DNA of 64,000 nt from Poriferisodalis sp965116715 (GTDB lineage Bacteria > Actinomycetota > Acidimicrobiia > Acidimicrobiales > Poriferisodalaceae). The notes beneath the pieces were generated by a model that was not told where the DNA came from, searched no databases, and saw nothing but the letters and a program-made list of their open reading frames with translations. Positions 24,751 to 33,192 of the stretch are shown piece after piece (within the stretch, counting starts at the first letter, position 1; every line of letters begins with the position of its first letter). Made by a program: the position numbers and the translations under genes. The stretch spans positions 2,108,001 to 2,172,000 of the forward strand of contig OZ220724.1 in NCBI GenBank assembly GCA_965116715.1, read 5' to 3'.

Positions 24751-25311
24751 ATGCTTGCTACCGGCGTATTCGCTTTCGAAGGCGACCCGGAAGTCGATCT
24801 GCGTCAGGGGTATTCGGTTCGGCCCGTCCTGCAATTCCTCCGCGATCTCGAAGGTCTCGACTTCATCCATCGCGATATCGGAACCGTGGGGGAACTGGAG
24901 TTCTACGTCAAGAAGTGGATCCTCTCCAAGCACCAGCAGTACCAAATTGGCTACTTCAGCTTTCACGGAGGTCCCGGTGAACTCGGTTTCGCGGACCGGC
25001 GTCGATCAGGCATCACCTTGGACCAACTTGCACGCTGGATCAACGGTCGGGCACAAGGGCGGATCATTCATTTCTTCGCTTGTTCCGTGATGCGTCTCGA
25101 CGCGTCGGAACTTCAGAGCTTTCGCAAAGACACCGGGGCGCGTGCCGTGACGGGCTACAGCAACGACGTCGAGTGGTTGGAGCCCATGGCCTTCGATGCA
25201 CTGATGCTCGGGGCAATGTGCCGCTATCGGAGATTCCACGATGTTGAGAGGTTTCTGCGCTCGCGCGCTGGCGACTTGTGGGATCGCCTCGGGTTCCGCA
25301 TCATCCGCTGA
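24751..25311 (+). CDS. DUF6642-like protein, possible caspase/CHAT-like fold
   Basis: A 186-residue protein starting GVFAFEGDPEVDLRQGYSVRP, which I associate with the DUF6642 family (no assigned function). It has a hydrophobic strand ending in His-Gly (IGYFSFHGGPG, near residue 73) and, about 43 residues later, a strand ending in Ala-Cys (GRIIHFFACSVM). This His...Cys spacing and layout resemble caspase-like/CHAT peptidases; that is my inference. AAGGAACAAG precedes the ATG. Codon use is less GC-biased than in neighbours. It sits between pccB and an AAA ATPase, with the R-M cassette 3 kb away. Confidence 0.6.
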   Translation: MLATGVFAFEGDPEVDLRQGYSVRPVLQFLRDLEGLDFIHRDIGTVGELEFYVKKWILSKHQQYQIGYFSFHGGPGELGFADRRRSGITLDQLARWINGRAQGRIIHFFACSVMRLDASELQSFRKDTGARAVTGYSNDVEWLEPMAFDALMLGAMCRYRRFHDVERFLRSRAGDLWDRLGFRIIR

Positions 25312-25312
25312 C

Positions 25313-25354
25313 CCTGTGGTCCTCCGGTTACCCCTCGTCCCAGAGGTCCACATA
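25313..25354 (+). terminator. Possible terminator hairpin
   Basis: TGTGGTCCTC and GAGGTCCACA form a stem with one T-T mismatch around a 20-nt loop, just after the DUF6642-like gene. There is no T run. The AT-richer stretch that follows (25351-25400) holds two direct repeats of ATAGAAACA. Confidence 0.4.
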
Positions 25355-25423
25355 GAAACACACAGTACAAATAGAAACAAACTTCGCAAACAAGAACAAA
25401 CATGCCCAGTGGTGTGCTAGCGG

Positions 25424-25429
25424 TACGCT
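25424..25429 (+). promoter_or_regulatory. -10 element of the AAA ATPase gene (leaderless)
   Basis: TACGCT, 6 nt, then GTG at 25436. Confidence 0.55.
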
Positions 25430-25435
25430 GACGTC

Positions 25436-26749
25436 GTGCCGCAGCCTCAAGGGCGTCCAAGCCCTGACGAACCCCACGAGCGGCCTCCTGCGCACGAGGC
25501 CAGCCACTCCGCTGGCAGCAGCACCGCCTCTACTGCCGCGTCACGCCCGCGGTACTTTCCGGACGAGCCGGCAGCTGCGGCGCGGCCGTTCGTTCCCGGC
25601 TTCGGGAGGACGCCGCCGTTCCTCGCGGGTCGCACCTCGCTGATCGCTGATCTGTGCGCTGGTCTCGACGCAGGGCCCGACGACCCGCGTTCGGTGTCAG
25701 TACTCCTCGGTGCCCGAGGCATGGGCAAGACCGTCGTGCTCAACGAAGTCGAAGACGCCGCCGTGGCCGAACGCGGCTGGATCACGTTGTCGCTGGCCGG
25801 CACCGACGGCGATCTGCTGACCTCCGTGCACCAGGCAGTGGTGCGTGCACGCGCCGCACTGGAAGCCGAAGATGGGCGCGTCGCGCGCAGACGCCGTCTC
25901 ACCGGGCTGAAGGTCGGCGCAACGACACTCGGCGCTGGTGTCGAGATGGGCGTTTCCTGGGAAGCCACTCCGACCGCCCCGTCGCCGCGCAGCTCTGAAC
26001 CTGGAACAGACCTTCGCTACGACCTCACCAGTCTGGCCGAGTTCGCTGAAGCGTTCGGCAGCAAGGTGCTGTTGACCCTCGACGAGATCCACGCCGTGCC
26101 CGCCACCCATGTTCGGCAACTCGGATCGCTCTTGCAGCACATCGTGATGCGCGAGGGCCACGCGATCGCGTTCTTGGGTGCTGGGCTGACCTATGTGGTG
26201 GACACGTTGCTGTCGCACCGCTCCGCAGCGACCTTCTTGAGCCGCGCCCCGCGATCTCACATCTCGCACTTGAAGGACAATGAGGTCCGGCTCGGATTGA
26301 GCGAGCCAGTCCGGCAGTCGGGCGGTTCCTTCGACTCCTCGGCACTCACGGAAGCTGTCAGCGCGGTTGGCGGGCACCCCTATCTGCTGCAGCTTGTCGG
26401 CGCGCACTCATGGGATGCCGCTCCGGCAGTTTCGGGGTCGGGCGCAGGCAAGCGGATCGGCCTGGCCGATGTACGCGTTGGCATACGCCGCGCAGTGCGT
26501 GACTTGGACGATCACCTGTTGCGACCCACATGGAACGCACTGTCAAGCAATGACCGTCGCTTTGCGCAAGCGATGGCGGCCGACGACGGCCCGTCGCGGA
26601 TTGCGGCTCTGCGCGAACGGCTGGAGATGTCCTCGCAGCAGGCGAACAACTACCGGCATCGATTGATGCTGGCCGGCATGATCCGCCCGGCCGGCCGAGG
26701 GTTCGTGGAGTTTGCCTACCCCAACACCAAGCGCTGGCTCGGCATCTAG
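25436..26749 (+). CDS. AAA/STAND-type ATPase with C-terminal winged helix
   Basis: A 437-residue protein. Residues 1-50 are Pro/Ser-rich and probably disordered. LLGARGMGKTVVLNEVED (Walker A) is near residue 90 and KVLLTLDEIHAVPATHVRQL (Walker B and sensor) near 210. A lid-like region follows and then a C-terminal winged-helix segment (SSQQANNYRHRLMLAGMIRPAG, near 400). It resembles Orc1/Cdc6-like or AAA_16 proteins found in defence and mobile loci. The exact role is unknown. It has its own promoter, so coupling to the DUF6642-like gene is only positional. Confidence 0.75.
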   Translation: MPQPQGRPSPDEPHERPPAHEASHSAGSSTASTAASRPRYFPDEPAAAARPFVPGFGRTPPFLAGRTSLIADLCAGLDAGPDDPRSVSVLLGARGMGKTVVLNEVEDAAVAERGWITLSLAGTDGDLLTSVHQAVVRARAALEAEDGRVARRRRLTGLKVGATTLGAGVEMGVSWEATPTAPSPRSSEPGTDLRYDLTSLAEFAEAFGSKVLLTLDEIHAVPATHVRQLGSLLQHIVMREGHAIAFLGAGLTYVVDTLLSHRSAATFLSRAPRSHISHLKDNEVRLGLSEPVRQSGGSFDSSALTEAVSAVGGHPYLLQLVGAHSWDAAPAVSGSGAGKRIGLADVRVGIRRAVRDLDDHLLRPTWNALSSNDRRFAQAMAADDGPSRIAALRERLEMSSQQANNYRHRLMLAGMIRPAGRGFVEFAYPNTKRWLGI

Positions 26750-26752
26750 GCT
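26747..26752 (+). promoter_or_regulatory. -10 element of the VOC gene (leaderless), overlapping a stop codon
   Basis: TAGGCT, 6 nt, then ATG at 26759. Its TAG is also the stop codon of the AAA ATPase gene. Confidence 0.5.
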
Positions 26753-26758
26753 GCGGGC

Positions 26759-27118
26759 ATGGAACTGGGGCCTGTGCATCACGTCTCGATCAACTGCGCC
26801 GACGTGGACGCTGCGGCGCCGTTCTACACCGACATCCTCGGCATGCGCCAGCTCGACCGGCCCGACTTCGCGTTCAACGGACGGTGGCTGCAGACGCCGG
26901 GCGGCGGGGAAGTGCACCTGATCGAGGTGCCCGACTGGGTGCCGCCGAAGGGCCAGCACTGGGCGTTCAGGGTGGACGACATCGACGCCACCGTGGCCGA
27001 GCTGCGCGACGCCGACGTGAAGGTCAAGGACCCGGTGCCGCTGCCGGGCACCACCGCCCGCCAGACGTTCTTCTTCGACCCGGCCGGCAACATGATCGAG
27101 CTGAACCAGCCCGCCTGA
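26759..27118 (+). CDS. VOC superfamily (glyoxalase/dioxygenase fold) protein
   Basis: A 119-residue vicinal-oxygen-chelate protein: VHHVSINCADVDAAAPFYTDILGM at the N-terminus (first metal-ligand His) and HWAFRVDDIDATVAELRD plus FFFDPAGNMIELNQ at the C-terminus (second His and Glu). The substrate cannot be told; lyase, isomerase and resistance proteins share the fold. It ends 1 bp before the stop codon of the convergent exonuclease gene. Confidence 0.82.
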   Translation: MELGPVHHVSINCADVDAAAPFYTDILGMRQLDRPDFAFNGRWLQTPGGGEVHLIEVPDWVPPKGQHWAFRVDDIDATVAELRDADVKVKDPVPLPGTTARQTFFFDPAGNMIELNQPA

Positions 27119-27119
27119 G

Positions 27120-28040
27120 TCACATATCGGCGCGGTAGGCCGCGAGATTCATCACCCGCTCGAACAGCGGGCCGGCGCCGATCTGATCGCAGAGGTCTTC
27201 GAACCCGCTATGCGGGCCGCGCCAGGCCAGCTCGTCGATGCCGTCTGACACCGGCGCATCGGTGCGCACCGTGGCGATGCGGCGGAACAGCAGTGCAAGG
27301 TCGCGCTCGGCATCCAAGGTGGCAGCCAAGCCGGCCGCACCGCGCACCTTCACCGCCCAATCGTTCGCTGAAACCGGGATGTTCTCGATGTAGCCGTAGT
27401 GCGACAGCATCGCCGACGTCGACTTGGCGCCCCAGCCCCGCAGGCCCGGAAACCCGTCGGCACTGTCGCCCACTAGACCCAAGTAGTCAGGTATGGACTC
27501 GGGCCGCACGCCGAACTTGGCCTCGACGCCCGCGGCATCGATTATCTCGTCGGCCCGCCGGTCCCACTGGACCACCTTGCCGCCGACGCACTGGCCCAGG
27601 TCCTTGTCGGGCGTGCAGATGAAGACCTGCCGGACACGGTCGTCGTCCGCGGCCATCGCAGCGCCCGCCGCCATGCCGTCGTCGGCCTCGAACTCGATCA
27701 TCGGCCACACGGCCACGCCCAGCAGCCCCAGCGCCTCCTCGGTGGGATGGAACTGCGACAGCAGGTCGGGCTCGATGCCCGAGCCGTCCTTGTAGCCGGG
27801 CCACAGGTCGTTGCGGAACGACTCCACGACATGATCGGTCGCCACGGCCACGTGTGTGGCACCGGCTTCCAGCAGCATCACGATGTTGCCGAGCACGCCC
27901 CGCAGCGCCCCGACCTCGCTGCCGTCAGACGCCTTCCGGCTGGGCACTGCAAAGAAGTGGCGGAACAGTTCGTAGGTGCCGTCGATCAGGTGGACGTCGA
28001 CTTGGTCGCCGGCGAGCTGCGCCCCCGTTGACCCCTCCAT
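27120..28040 (-). CDS. 5'-3' exonuclease family protein (PolI N-terminal domain-like)
   Basis: A 306-residue flap-endonuclease-like protein. It shows VHLIDGTYELFRHFFAVPS (first metal aspartate) near residue 16, the helix GALRGVLGNIVMLLE, VAVATDHVVESFRNDLWPGYKDGSGI near 70, EFEADDGMAAGAAM and ICTPDKDLGQCVGG (acidic metal site), and the helix-hairpin-helix DYLGLVGDSADGFPGLRGWGAKS. It acts as stand-alone 5' nuclease or flap endonuclease. The start at 28040 rests on TAGGGT 7 nt upstream; a GTG further up is in frame but lies beyond that promoter. Confidence 0.88.
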   Translation of the reverse strand: MEGSTGAQLAGDQVDVHLIDGTYELFRHFFAVPSRKASDGSEVGALRGVLGNIVMLLEAGATHVAVATDHVVESFRNDLWPGYKDGSGIEPDLLSQFHPTEEALGLLGVAVWPMIEFEADDGMAAGAAMAADDDRVRQVFICTPDKDLGQCVGGKVVQWDRRADEIIDAAGVEAKFGVRPESIPDYLGLVGDSADGFPGLRGWGAKSTSAMLSHYGYIENIPVSANDWAVKVRGAAGLAATLDAERDLALLFRRIATVRTDAPVSDGIDELAWRGPHSGFEDLCDQIGAGPLFERVMNLAAYRADM

Positions 28041-28047
28041 AACCGCG

Positions 28048-28053
28048 ACCCTA
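28048..28053 (-). promoter_or_regulatory. -10 element of the exonuclease gene (leaderless)
   Basis: TAGGGT on the minus strand, 7 nt before ATG at 28040. Confidence 0.6.
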
Positions 28054-28207
28054 CGAGGCAACCAGCCGACGACGAGCCTGCTGTCCAAAACTCACTTGGC
28101 GGGCGGAGCACACAGCACTAAGCAGATGTACATCGGCGGCTGGTCCTAGAACGTCATCCAGCGCAGATTCGCATGAACGCCGCCCCTCATCACCATCCAC
28201 CGTTGGC

Positions 28208-28227
28208 GACGTCTAGACGTCTACCTT
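28208..28227 (+). promoter_or_regulatory. Palindromic operator abutting the R-M operon -10 element
   Basis: GACGTCTAGACGTC (28208-28221) is a perfect 14-bp palindrome. The next six bases, TACCTT (28222-28227), form a -10 element exactly 7 nt before the GTG at 28235. Binding here would block the promoter, as expected for self-control of a restriction-modification operon. Confidence 0.6.
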
Positions 28228-28234
28228 CAGTTGC

Positions 28235-28486
28235 GTGCCGAGTTCCCCATCACCCGCTGCGCGCTCTACGCAAGAGCGCCGTCGACCAGGCGAGGTTCGG
28301 GACGCGATCGAGCAGGTGCTCTCAGACGCTGACGCGCCCATGCCTGTCAAGGACATCCATGCAGCAGCTGAGACTCGGCTTGGCGCAGTCGTCGCCGAGT
28401 CATCCGTCCGTAGCTATCTCCGGCTCAATGCCCGCCCAGGAGGCCAGTTCAAACGTGTCCGCCGTGGCATCTACTCCTTGGCCTGA
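28235..28486 (+). CDS. Small HARE-HTH-like winged-helix protein, possible R-M controller
   Basis: An 83-residue protein starting with GTG. After a short basic N-terminus it has VRDAIEQVLSDADAPMPVKDIH (helix 1-2), ESSVRSYLRLNARPG (recognition-helix-like) and FKRVRRGIYSLA (wing and C-terminal strand). This layout matches HARE-HTH/restriction-associated winged helices. It overlaps the start of the methyltransferase gene by about 59 bp in another frame. It may be a controller protein acting on the upstream palindrome, or a DNA-targeting subunit. A general DNA-binding role is fairly safe; the specific role is inferred. Confidence 0.65.
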   Translation: MPSSPSPAARSTQERRRPGEVRDAIEQVLSDADAPMPVKDIHAAAETRLGAVVAESSVRSYLRLNARPGGQFKRVRRGIYSLA

Positions 28487-29378
28487 ACCCTACGCAAGTG
28501 TCGGCGATGCAACGCTGTATCACAGCGATTGCCTGGCGTGGCTCGCCGCGCAGCCGGCCGAGTCGATCCACGGCGTCGTGACCGACCCGCCGTATGGACT
28601 CGTCGAGTACACGCCAGTTCAGCAAGAGAAACTTCGTAACGGCCGCGGCGGCGTCTGGCGCCTTCCACCAGCGTTCGATGGACATCGTCGTGCACCCGTT
28701 CCGCGCTTTACGACCCTCAGCGACGATGATCTAGATCACCTTGCCTGCTTCATTGGGCGGTGGGCCTCGGCGTTGTTGCCCGTGCTCGTGCCTGGCGCGC
28801 ATGTGCTCGTGGCGTCTCACCCGCTTGTGTCACACCTAGTTGCCTCGGCCATATGCGATGCGGGCTTGGAGCGCCGCGGAGAAATCGTGCGGCTCGTGAT
28901 GACCATGCGCGGCGGTGATCGTCCCAAGAACGCCCACGTGGAGTTCGCGGACGTGACGGTGATGCCACGATCCGGTTGGGAGCCTTGGCTGCTCTTCCGC
29001 AAGCCCCTAGAGGGCCGGGTCCAAGACAACCTCCGCAACTGGGGCACCGGCGGCTTGCGGCGGCTCTCGGAAGAGAAGCCATTCGCCGATGTGATTCCAT
29101 CAGCACCTACGCGAGCGACAGAGCGGAAGCTCGCACCTCACCCCAGCCTGAAGCCACAAGCCTTCTTGCGTCAAGTGGTACGCGCCATTCTCCCTCTCGG
29201 CGAAGGCACGGTCCTCGATCCGTTCGCCGGATCAGGGTCGACACTCGCGGCGGCTGAGGCAGTCGGATACCGCAGCGTGGGTGTTGAGTGCGACTTGACA
29301 TACGTCGAACTAGCGGCGAGCGCCATCAAGCTGCTTCGCGACTACGACCCAGCGACAACCTCGTCGTCGTCGAGATAG
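28428..29378 (+). CDS. DNA methyltransferase (N4-cytosine/N6-adenine, beta-class order)
   Basis: About 316 residues from ATG 28428 (GTG 28455 is an alternative). The catalytic motif VVTDPPYGLVEYTPVQQ (DPPY, motif IV) comes first near residue 45, and the AdoMet-binding motif VLDPFAGSGSTLAAAEA (motif I) lies near the C-terminus, which is the beta-class order. HPSLKPQAFLRQVVRAIL is the conserved helix before motif I. Upstream in-frame sequence overlaps the HTH gene and is unlikely to be coding. It is convergent with, and overlaps by 37 bp, a PD-(D/E)xK nuclease gene, forming a type II R-M cassette. Base composition is lower in GC than neighbours. Confidence 0.85.
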   Translation: MPAQEASSNVSAVASTPWPEPYASVGDATLYHSDCLAWLAAQPAESIHGVVTDPPYGLVEYTPVQQEKLRNGRGGVWRLPPAFDGHRRAPVPRFTTLSDDDLDHLACFIGRWASALLPVLVPGAHVLVASHPLVSHLVASAICDAGLERRGEIVRLVMTMRGGDRPKNAHVEFADVTVMPRSGWEPWLLFRKPLEGRVQDNLRNWGTGGLRRLSEEKPFADVIPSAPTRATERKLAPHPSLKPQAFLRQVVRAILPLGEGTVLDPFAGSGSTLAAAEAVGYRSVGVECDLTYVELAASAIKLLRDYDPATTSSSSR

Positions 29379-29968
29379 ACCCAACAGTCACGGAGTTTCT
29401 GCACGCCTTCCCGATGGAGCGTCGCCGTACGGGTGCCGAGTTCACCGCGTTCATTGCGGCGGAAGTCATCAGTTGTCACCTCGGCGAGATACACCTCTCG
29501 AAACCTCAGGGGACTGCGGGACGTGACCGGCTCGGTTGTGCGATCGACCTCATAAACGAAGACACAGAACCACTGATCTCGGGCGCCGTGAGTGTCCACC
29601 GCGCCTCCGCGCTTGGTGGTGGCCTTCACCTCTACGCCCGCCTCGCCGGCCTTGACAGCGTCTTCGGGATAGGTTCCGGCAACGACCAAGTCGGGATGGC
29701 CGTTGTGGTAGCCGTTGGTGACGAGTGTCCGTGAGTGGGATGCGAGGTATGCCGTCAGCATGTCGGACACAACGCCGGATAAGATTGCACCCCGAACCGT
29801 GTCTTCGAGACGGCCCAGACCCTTACCTGCGAGATGTTGGTTGACGTCGTAGAAGAAGTCATAGACATCTTGCATCGCCGACTCGAAATCGAGCGGGCGC
29901 AACTCGTAGGGCAGCATGATGTCGGGATTGAAGCACTCACGACGGACGTTGCGGCGCTCAACGCTCAC
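29342..29968 (-). CDS. Putative type II restriction endonuclease (PD-(D/E)xK)
   Basis: A 208-residue protein. The probable nuclease core is HPDLVVAGTYPEDAVKAGEAGVEVKATTKRGG: the PD at residue about 91 and the EVK about 21 residues later form the PD-(D/E)xK site. Residues 25-80 are helical, and DQWFCVFVYEVDR continues the core sheet. I do not recognise a named family. Its function is inferred from the motif and from the convergent methyltransferase. GTG at 29968 has TAGCCT 8 nt upstream, so it has its own promoter. Confidence 0.7.
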   Translation of the reverse strand: MSVERRNVRRECFNPDIMLPYELRPLDFESAMQDVYDFFYDVNQHLAGKGLGRLEDTVRGAILSGVVSDMLTAYLASHSRTLVTNGYHNGHPDLVVAGTYPEDAVKAGEAGVEVKATTKRGGAVDTHGARDQWFCVFVYEVDRTTEPVTSRSPLRFREVYLAEVTTDDFRRNERGELGTRTATLHREGVQKLRDCWVYLDDDEVVAGS

Positions 29969-29976
29969 GGCTACTC

Positions 29977-29982
29977 AGGCTA
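29977..29982 (-). promoter_or_regulatory. -10 element of the endonuclease gene (leaderless)
   Basis: TAGCCT on the minus strand, 8 nt before GTG at 29968. Confidence 0.5.
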
Positions 29983-30079
29983 GGACAGCCACGGAGGCGC
30001 GTTCTAGAGTTGGCGCGGCCGATCCGTCCGGCAACCGGCCGATGAGCTTCGAGCCCGCTATCACCGCTGAGGGGACGAC

Positions 30080-31609
30080 ATGAAGGTTCCGTTCACTGTT
30101 TCCGACTTCCTCTACCGGGCCGAGAACGTCTACCCGGACCGGGTGGCGCTGGCCGACGAGCCCGAGGCGCCCGGCGGCGGGCTCGGCGAGATCACCTACG
30201 CCCAGTTCGGCGAGCTGGTGCGTGCCCAGGCGGCCAAGCTGGACCAGCTCGGCATCGGCCACGGCGAGCGGGTGGCGATGGTGTCCCAGAACGCCGGCCG
30301 GCTGATGACGTCGTTCTACGGCGTGTCCGGCTACGGCCGCATCTTCGTGCCGATCAACTTCCGGCTCAGCCACGACGAGATCAGCTACATCATCGATCAC
30401 TGCGGCGCCACGATGCTGCTGGCGGACCCCTCCATGGAGGACACCTGCAAGGACATCGACGTGGAGCACTTCGTGGTGATGGGCACCGACGCCGACGACC
30501 AGATGTACGCACCCGGCGTCGAGCCGGCCCCCTGGACGCCCGACGAGGACGTCACCGCCACCATCAACTACACCTCGGGCACGACCGCCCGCCCCAAGGG
30601 CGTGCAGCAGACCCACCGGGCGCTGTGGGTGAACGCCACCACGTTCGGCTGGCACTCGGGCGTCAGCGACCGTGACGTGTACCTGCACACGCTGCCGATG
30701 TTTCACTGCAACGGCTGGGGCATGCCTTACGCGGTGACCGGCATGGGCGGCAAGCACGTGGTGCAGCGCGAGGTGCGCGGCCCCGAGATTCTGCGGCGCA
30801 TCGAGCAGCATGGCGTGACGCTGATGTGCGGCGCACCCGCCGTGGTGGCCGCCGTGCTGGATGCCGCGGCCGAGTGGGAGGGACCCATCCCCGGCAGCGG
30901 ACGGGTGCGGATGGTGGTGGCGGGCGCCCCGCCGCCCACGCGCACCATCGCCCGGATGGAGACTGAACTGGGCTGGGAGTTCATCCAGATCTACGGCCTC
31001 ACCGAGACGGCGCCGCTGCTCACCATGAACCGCTGCCGGCCCGAGTGGGACGACTTCGAGCCCGACGAGAAGGCTCGCAAGCTGAGCCGGGCGGGCGCGC
31101 CTGCCATCGGCGTGAAGATCGACGTGGACAACCAAGGCGAGATTCTGGCCCGGGCCAACGTGGTGCTCGAGGGCTACTGGGAGCAACCCGAGGCCACGGC
31201 CGAGGCCATCGTGGACGGCTGGTTCCACACAGGCGACGGCGGCACGATGGACTCGGAGCACCACGTCACGATCTCGGACCGCAAGAAGGACGTGATCATC
31301 TCGGGCGGTGAGAACGTGTCGTCCATCGAGGTGGAGGACGTGTTGTTCAGCCATCCTGCAGTGACCGAGGTGGCGGTGATCGGCGTACCCCACGAGAAAT
31401 GGGGCGAGACCATCAAGGCCCTCGTGGTCATTGACGGCGAGGCAACCGAGCGCGATCTCATCGACTTCTGCCGGGACCGGATGGCGCACTTCAAGTGCCC
31501 CACCACCGTTGAGTTCCGCGAGGAACTGGCTCGCACCGCCACCGGCAAGCTGCAGAAGTTCAAGCTGCGTGCCCCCTACTGGGAAGGCATGGAGAAGCAG
31601 ATCAACTAG
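30080..31609 (+). CDS. Acyl-CoA synthetase (AMP-dependent ligase)
   Basis: A 509-residue ANL-superfamily enzyme activating a carboxylic acid to an acyl-CoA. It shows the P-loop TINYTSGTTARPKGVQQTHR near residue 160, IYGLTETAPLL near 305, GWFHTGDGGTMD near 380, the hinge ISDRKKDVIISGGENVSS near 400 and the catalytic lysine in TATGKLQKFKLR near the C-terminus. Long- or medium-chain fatty acids are likely, but the specificity is not certain. GAGGGGACGAC precedes the ATG. It converges on the MttB-family gene with a 4-bp overlap. Confidence 0.88.
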   Translation: MKVPFTVSDFLYRAENVYPDRVALADEPEAPGGGLGEITYAQFGELVRAQAAKLDQLGIGHGERVAMVSQNAGRLMTSFYGVSGYGRIFVPINFRLSHDEISYIIDHCGATMLLADPSMEDTCKDIDVEHFVVMGTDADDQMYAPGVEPAPWTPDEDVTATINYTSGTTARPKGVQQTHRALWVNATTFGWHSGVSDRDVYLHTLPMFHCNGWGMPYAVTGMGGKHVVQREVRGPEILRRIEQHGVTLMCGAPAVVAAVLDAAAEWEGPIPGSGRVRMVVAGAPPPTRTIARMETELGWEFIQIYGLTETAPLLTMNRCRPEWDDFEPDEKARKLSRAGAPAIGVKIDVDNQGEILARANVVLEGYWEQPEATAEAIVDGWFHTGDGGTMDSEHHVTISDRKKDVIISGGENVSSIEVEDVLFSHPAVTEVAVIGVPHEKWGETIKALVVIDGEATERDLIDFCRDRMAHFKCPTTVEFREELARTATGKLQKFKLRAPYWEGMEKQIN

Positions 31610-33120
31610 AGCGGCTCGACGCCGCCTTCGGCTCGGCGGCGCTCGACGAAGTCAGTGAGCTCGGCGCGGATGGCGTCGTCCATCGGCGGCTCTTCGTAGT
31701 CGTCCAGCAGCTGCTTCCAGATGCGGTTCGCCCGCTGGGTGGCATCGAGCGCGCCGTCCTCGTACCACGTCTCGAAGTTGCGCCAGTCCGACAGCATCGG
31801 CTCGTAGAAGGCGCTGTCGTAGCGCTCCAGCGTGTGCGCGGCGCCGAAGAAGTGGTTGGCTGGGCCGACCTCGGCGATGGCATCGACCGCCAGGGAGGCA
31901 TCGTCGATGACGGTGGGCTGCAGCATGGCCCGGATCATCTGGATCATCTCGGCGTCGATGATCACCTTCTCGTACGAAGCGCACAGCCCGCCCTCGATCC
32001 AGCCGAGGCCGTGCAGCACGTAGTTGATGCCGCCGACGACGCAGGCCCACAGCGACATCTGGGACTCGTAGGTCGCCTGCACGTCAGGTGCATTGGAGGC
32101 GTTCGCGTTCGAGGCTCGCAGCGGCAGGCCGTAGCGACGCGCCAACTGCCCGCTGATGATGGTGGCCTTCACGTACTCCGGCGTGCCGAACGCCGGCGCG
32201 CCCGACCGCATGTCGACATTCGACGTGAAGCTGCCGTAGACGACCGGGACGCCGGGGTTCACCAGCTGGGACAGCGTGATGCCCGCAAGTGCCTCCGCGT
32301 TCTGCAAGGTGAGCGCACCGGCGATGGTGACCGGTGCCATGGCGCCTGCGAGCGTGAACGGCGTGTACACGACGGGCTGGCCGTGGCGAGCCAGCTCGAT
32401 GGCACCTTCCAGCATCGGCGCGTCGTACACGAGCGGCGAGTTGGCGTTCACCACGGTGTGGATCGACGGCTCACGCAGCAGCGTCTCATGGTCGATGCCG
32501 CGAGCAATGCGGGCGATCTCGATGGCGTCGCTGACGCGGGTGCGACCCAGCGAGTAGCAGAACCCCGGCTTGGTGGACAGCGTGTACATGGCGGACACGG
32601 CATCGAGGTGGCGGGTGCGCACGTCAAGGTCGATGGGCTCGACGGAGTGGCCGGTGCAGGTATCGGCGGCGTCGAGCGCCTCCTGCAGGCGCAGCATGTT
32701 GCAGTAGTCGACATAGTTGCCGGTGACCCTGCCGCGATCGAGGTCGGACACGTTCGGCGGGCTGCCGACCATGCCGAACACCACCCAGTCGTCGCCGAAG
32801 ACGACGCTGTTGGCCGGATCGCGGGCGTGCAGCGTGAACTGCGATGGTGCCAGCGCGACCTGCTCGGTGACCATCTCGGGCGGGAACCGCACCCGCACGC
32901 CGTCATCCGAGCTGGCGCCGGCGTCGCGCAGGATCTGCACCGCTTCGGGCAGCAGGAAGTTCATGCCGATGTCGGACAGCACTCTCAGCGACGACTCGTG
33001 AATGCGCTCCACCTCGTCGGCGCTGATGAGCTCGATGGGCGTGAACGTGTTACGCGCCTGCTGTCGAGGCGCCGCCGGGGCCGCGGCGGATTCCCGACGT
33101 TTACGGCCTCGACGCGTCAC
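31606..33120 (-). CDS. Trimethylamine methyltransferase family (MttB-like), non-pyrrolysine
   Basis: A 504-residue MttB-superfamily protein. Members demethylate quaternary or tertiary amines and pass the methyl group to a corrinoid protein. It is a complete frame with no internal TAG, so it belongs to the non-pyrrolysine group (glycine betaine and similar methyltransferases). Typical segments are ELISADEVERIHESSLRVLSDIGM at the N-terminus, MVGSPPNVSDLDRGR near 118, and VVYGSFTSNVDMRSGAPAFGTPE near 290. No MttC-like corrinoid protein is in the window. GTG at 33120 has TACGGT 8 nt upstream. A TetR gene lies directly upstream on the same strand. Confidence 0.85.
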   Translation of the reverse strand: MTRRGRKRRESAAAPAAPRQQARNTFTPIELISADEVERIHESSLRVLSDIGMNFLLPEAVQILRDAGASSDDGVRVRFPPEMVTEQVALAPSQFTLHARDPANSVVFGDDWVVFGMVGSPPNVSDLDRGRVTGNYVDYCNMLRLQEALDAADTCTGHSVEPIDLDVRTRHLDAVSAMYTLSTKPGFCYSLGRTRVSDAIEIARIARGIDHETLLREPSIHTVVNANSPLVYDAPMLEGAIELARHGQPVVYTPFTLAGAMAPVTIAGALTLQNAEALAGITLSQLVNPGVPVVYGSFTSNVDMRSGAPAFGTPEYVKATIISGQLARRYGLPLRASNANASNAPDVQATYESQMSLWACVVGGINYVLHGLGWIEGGLCASYEKVIIDAEMIQMIRAMLQPTVIDDASLAVDAIAEVGPANHFFGAAHTLERYDSAFYEPMLSDWRNFETWYEDGALDATQRANRIWKQLLDDYEEPPMDDAIRAELTDFVERRRAEGGVEPL

Positions 33121-33128
33121 TGCAGCGA

Positions 33129-33134
33129 ACCGTA
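33129..33134 (-). promoter_or_regulatory. -10 element of the MttB-like gene (leaderless)
   Basis: TACGGT on the minus strand, 8 nt before GTG at 33120. Confidence 0.5.
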
Positions 33135-33192
33135 CGGATCTGTCTGGATGGCGTCAATATGAGCGAGATGCCGGACATGCATGAACAGAATG

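Noticed and set aside
31606..33120. Pyrrolysine-containing trimethylamine methyltransferase
   Set aside because: There is no in-frame TAG inside the gene, so it belongs to the non-pyrrolysine branch.
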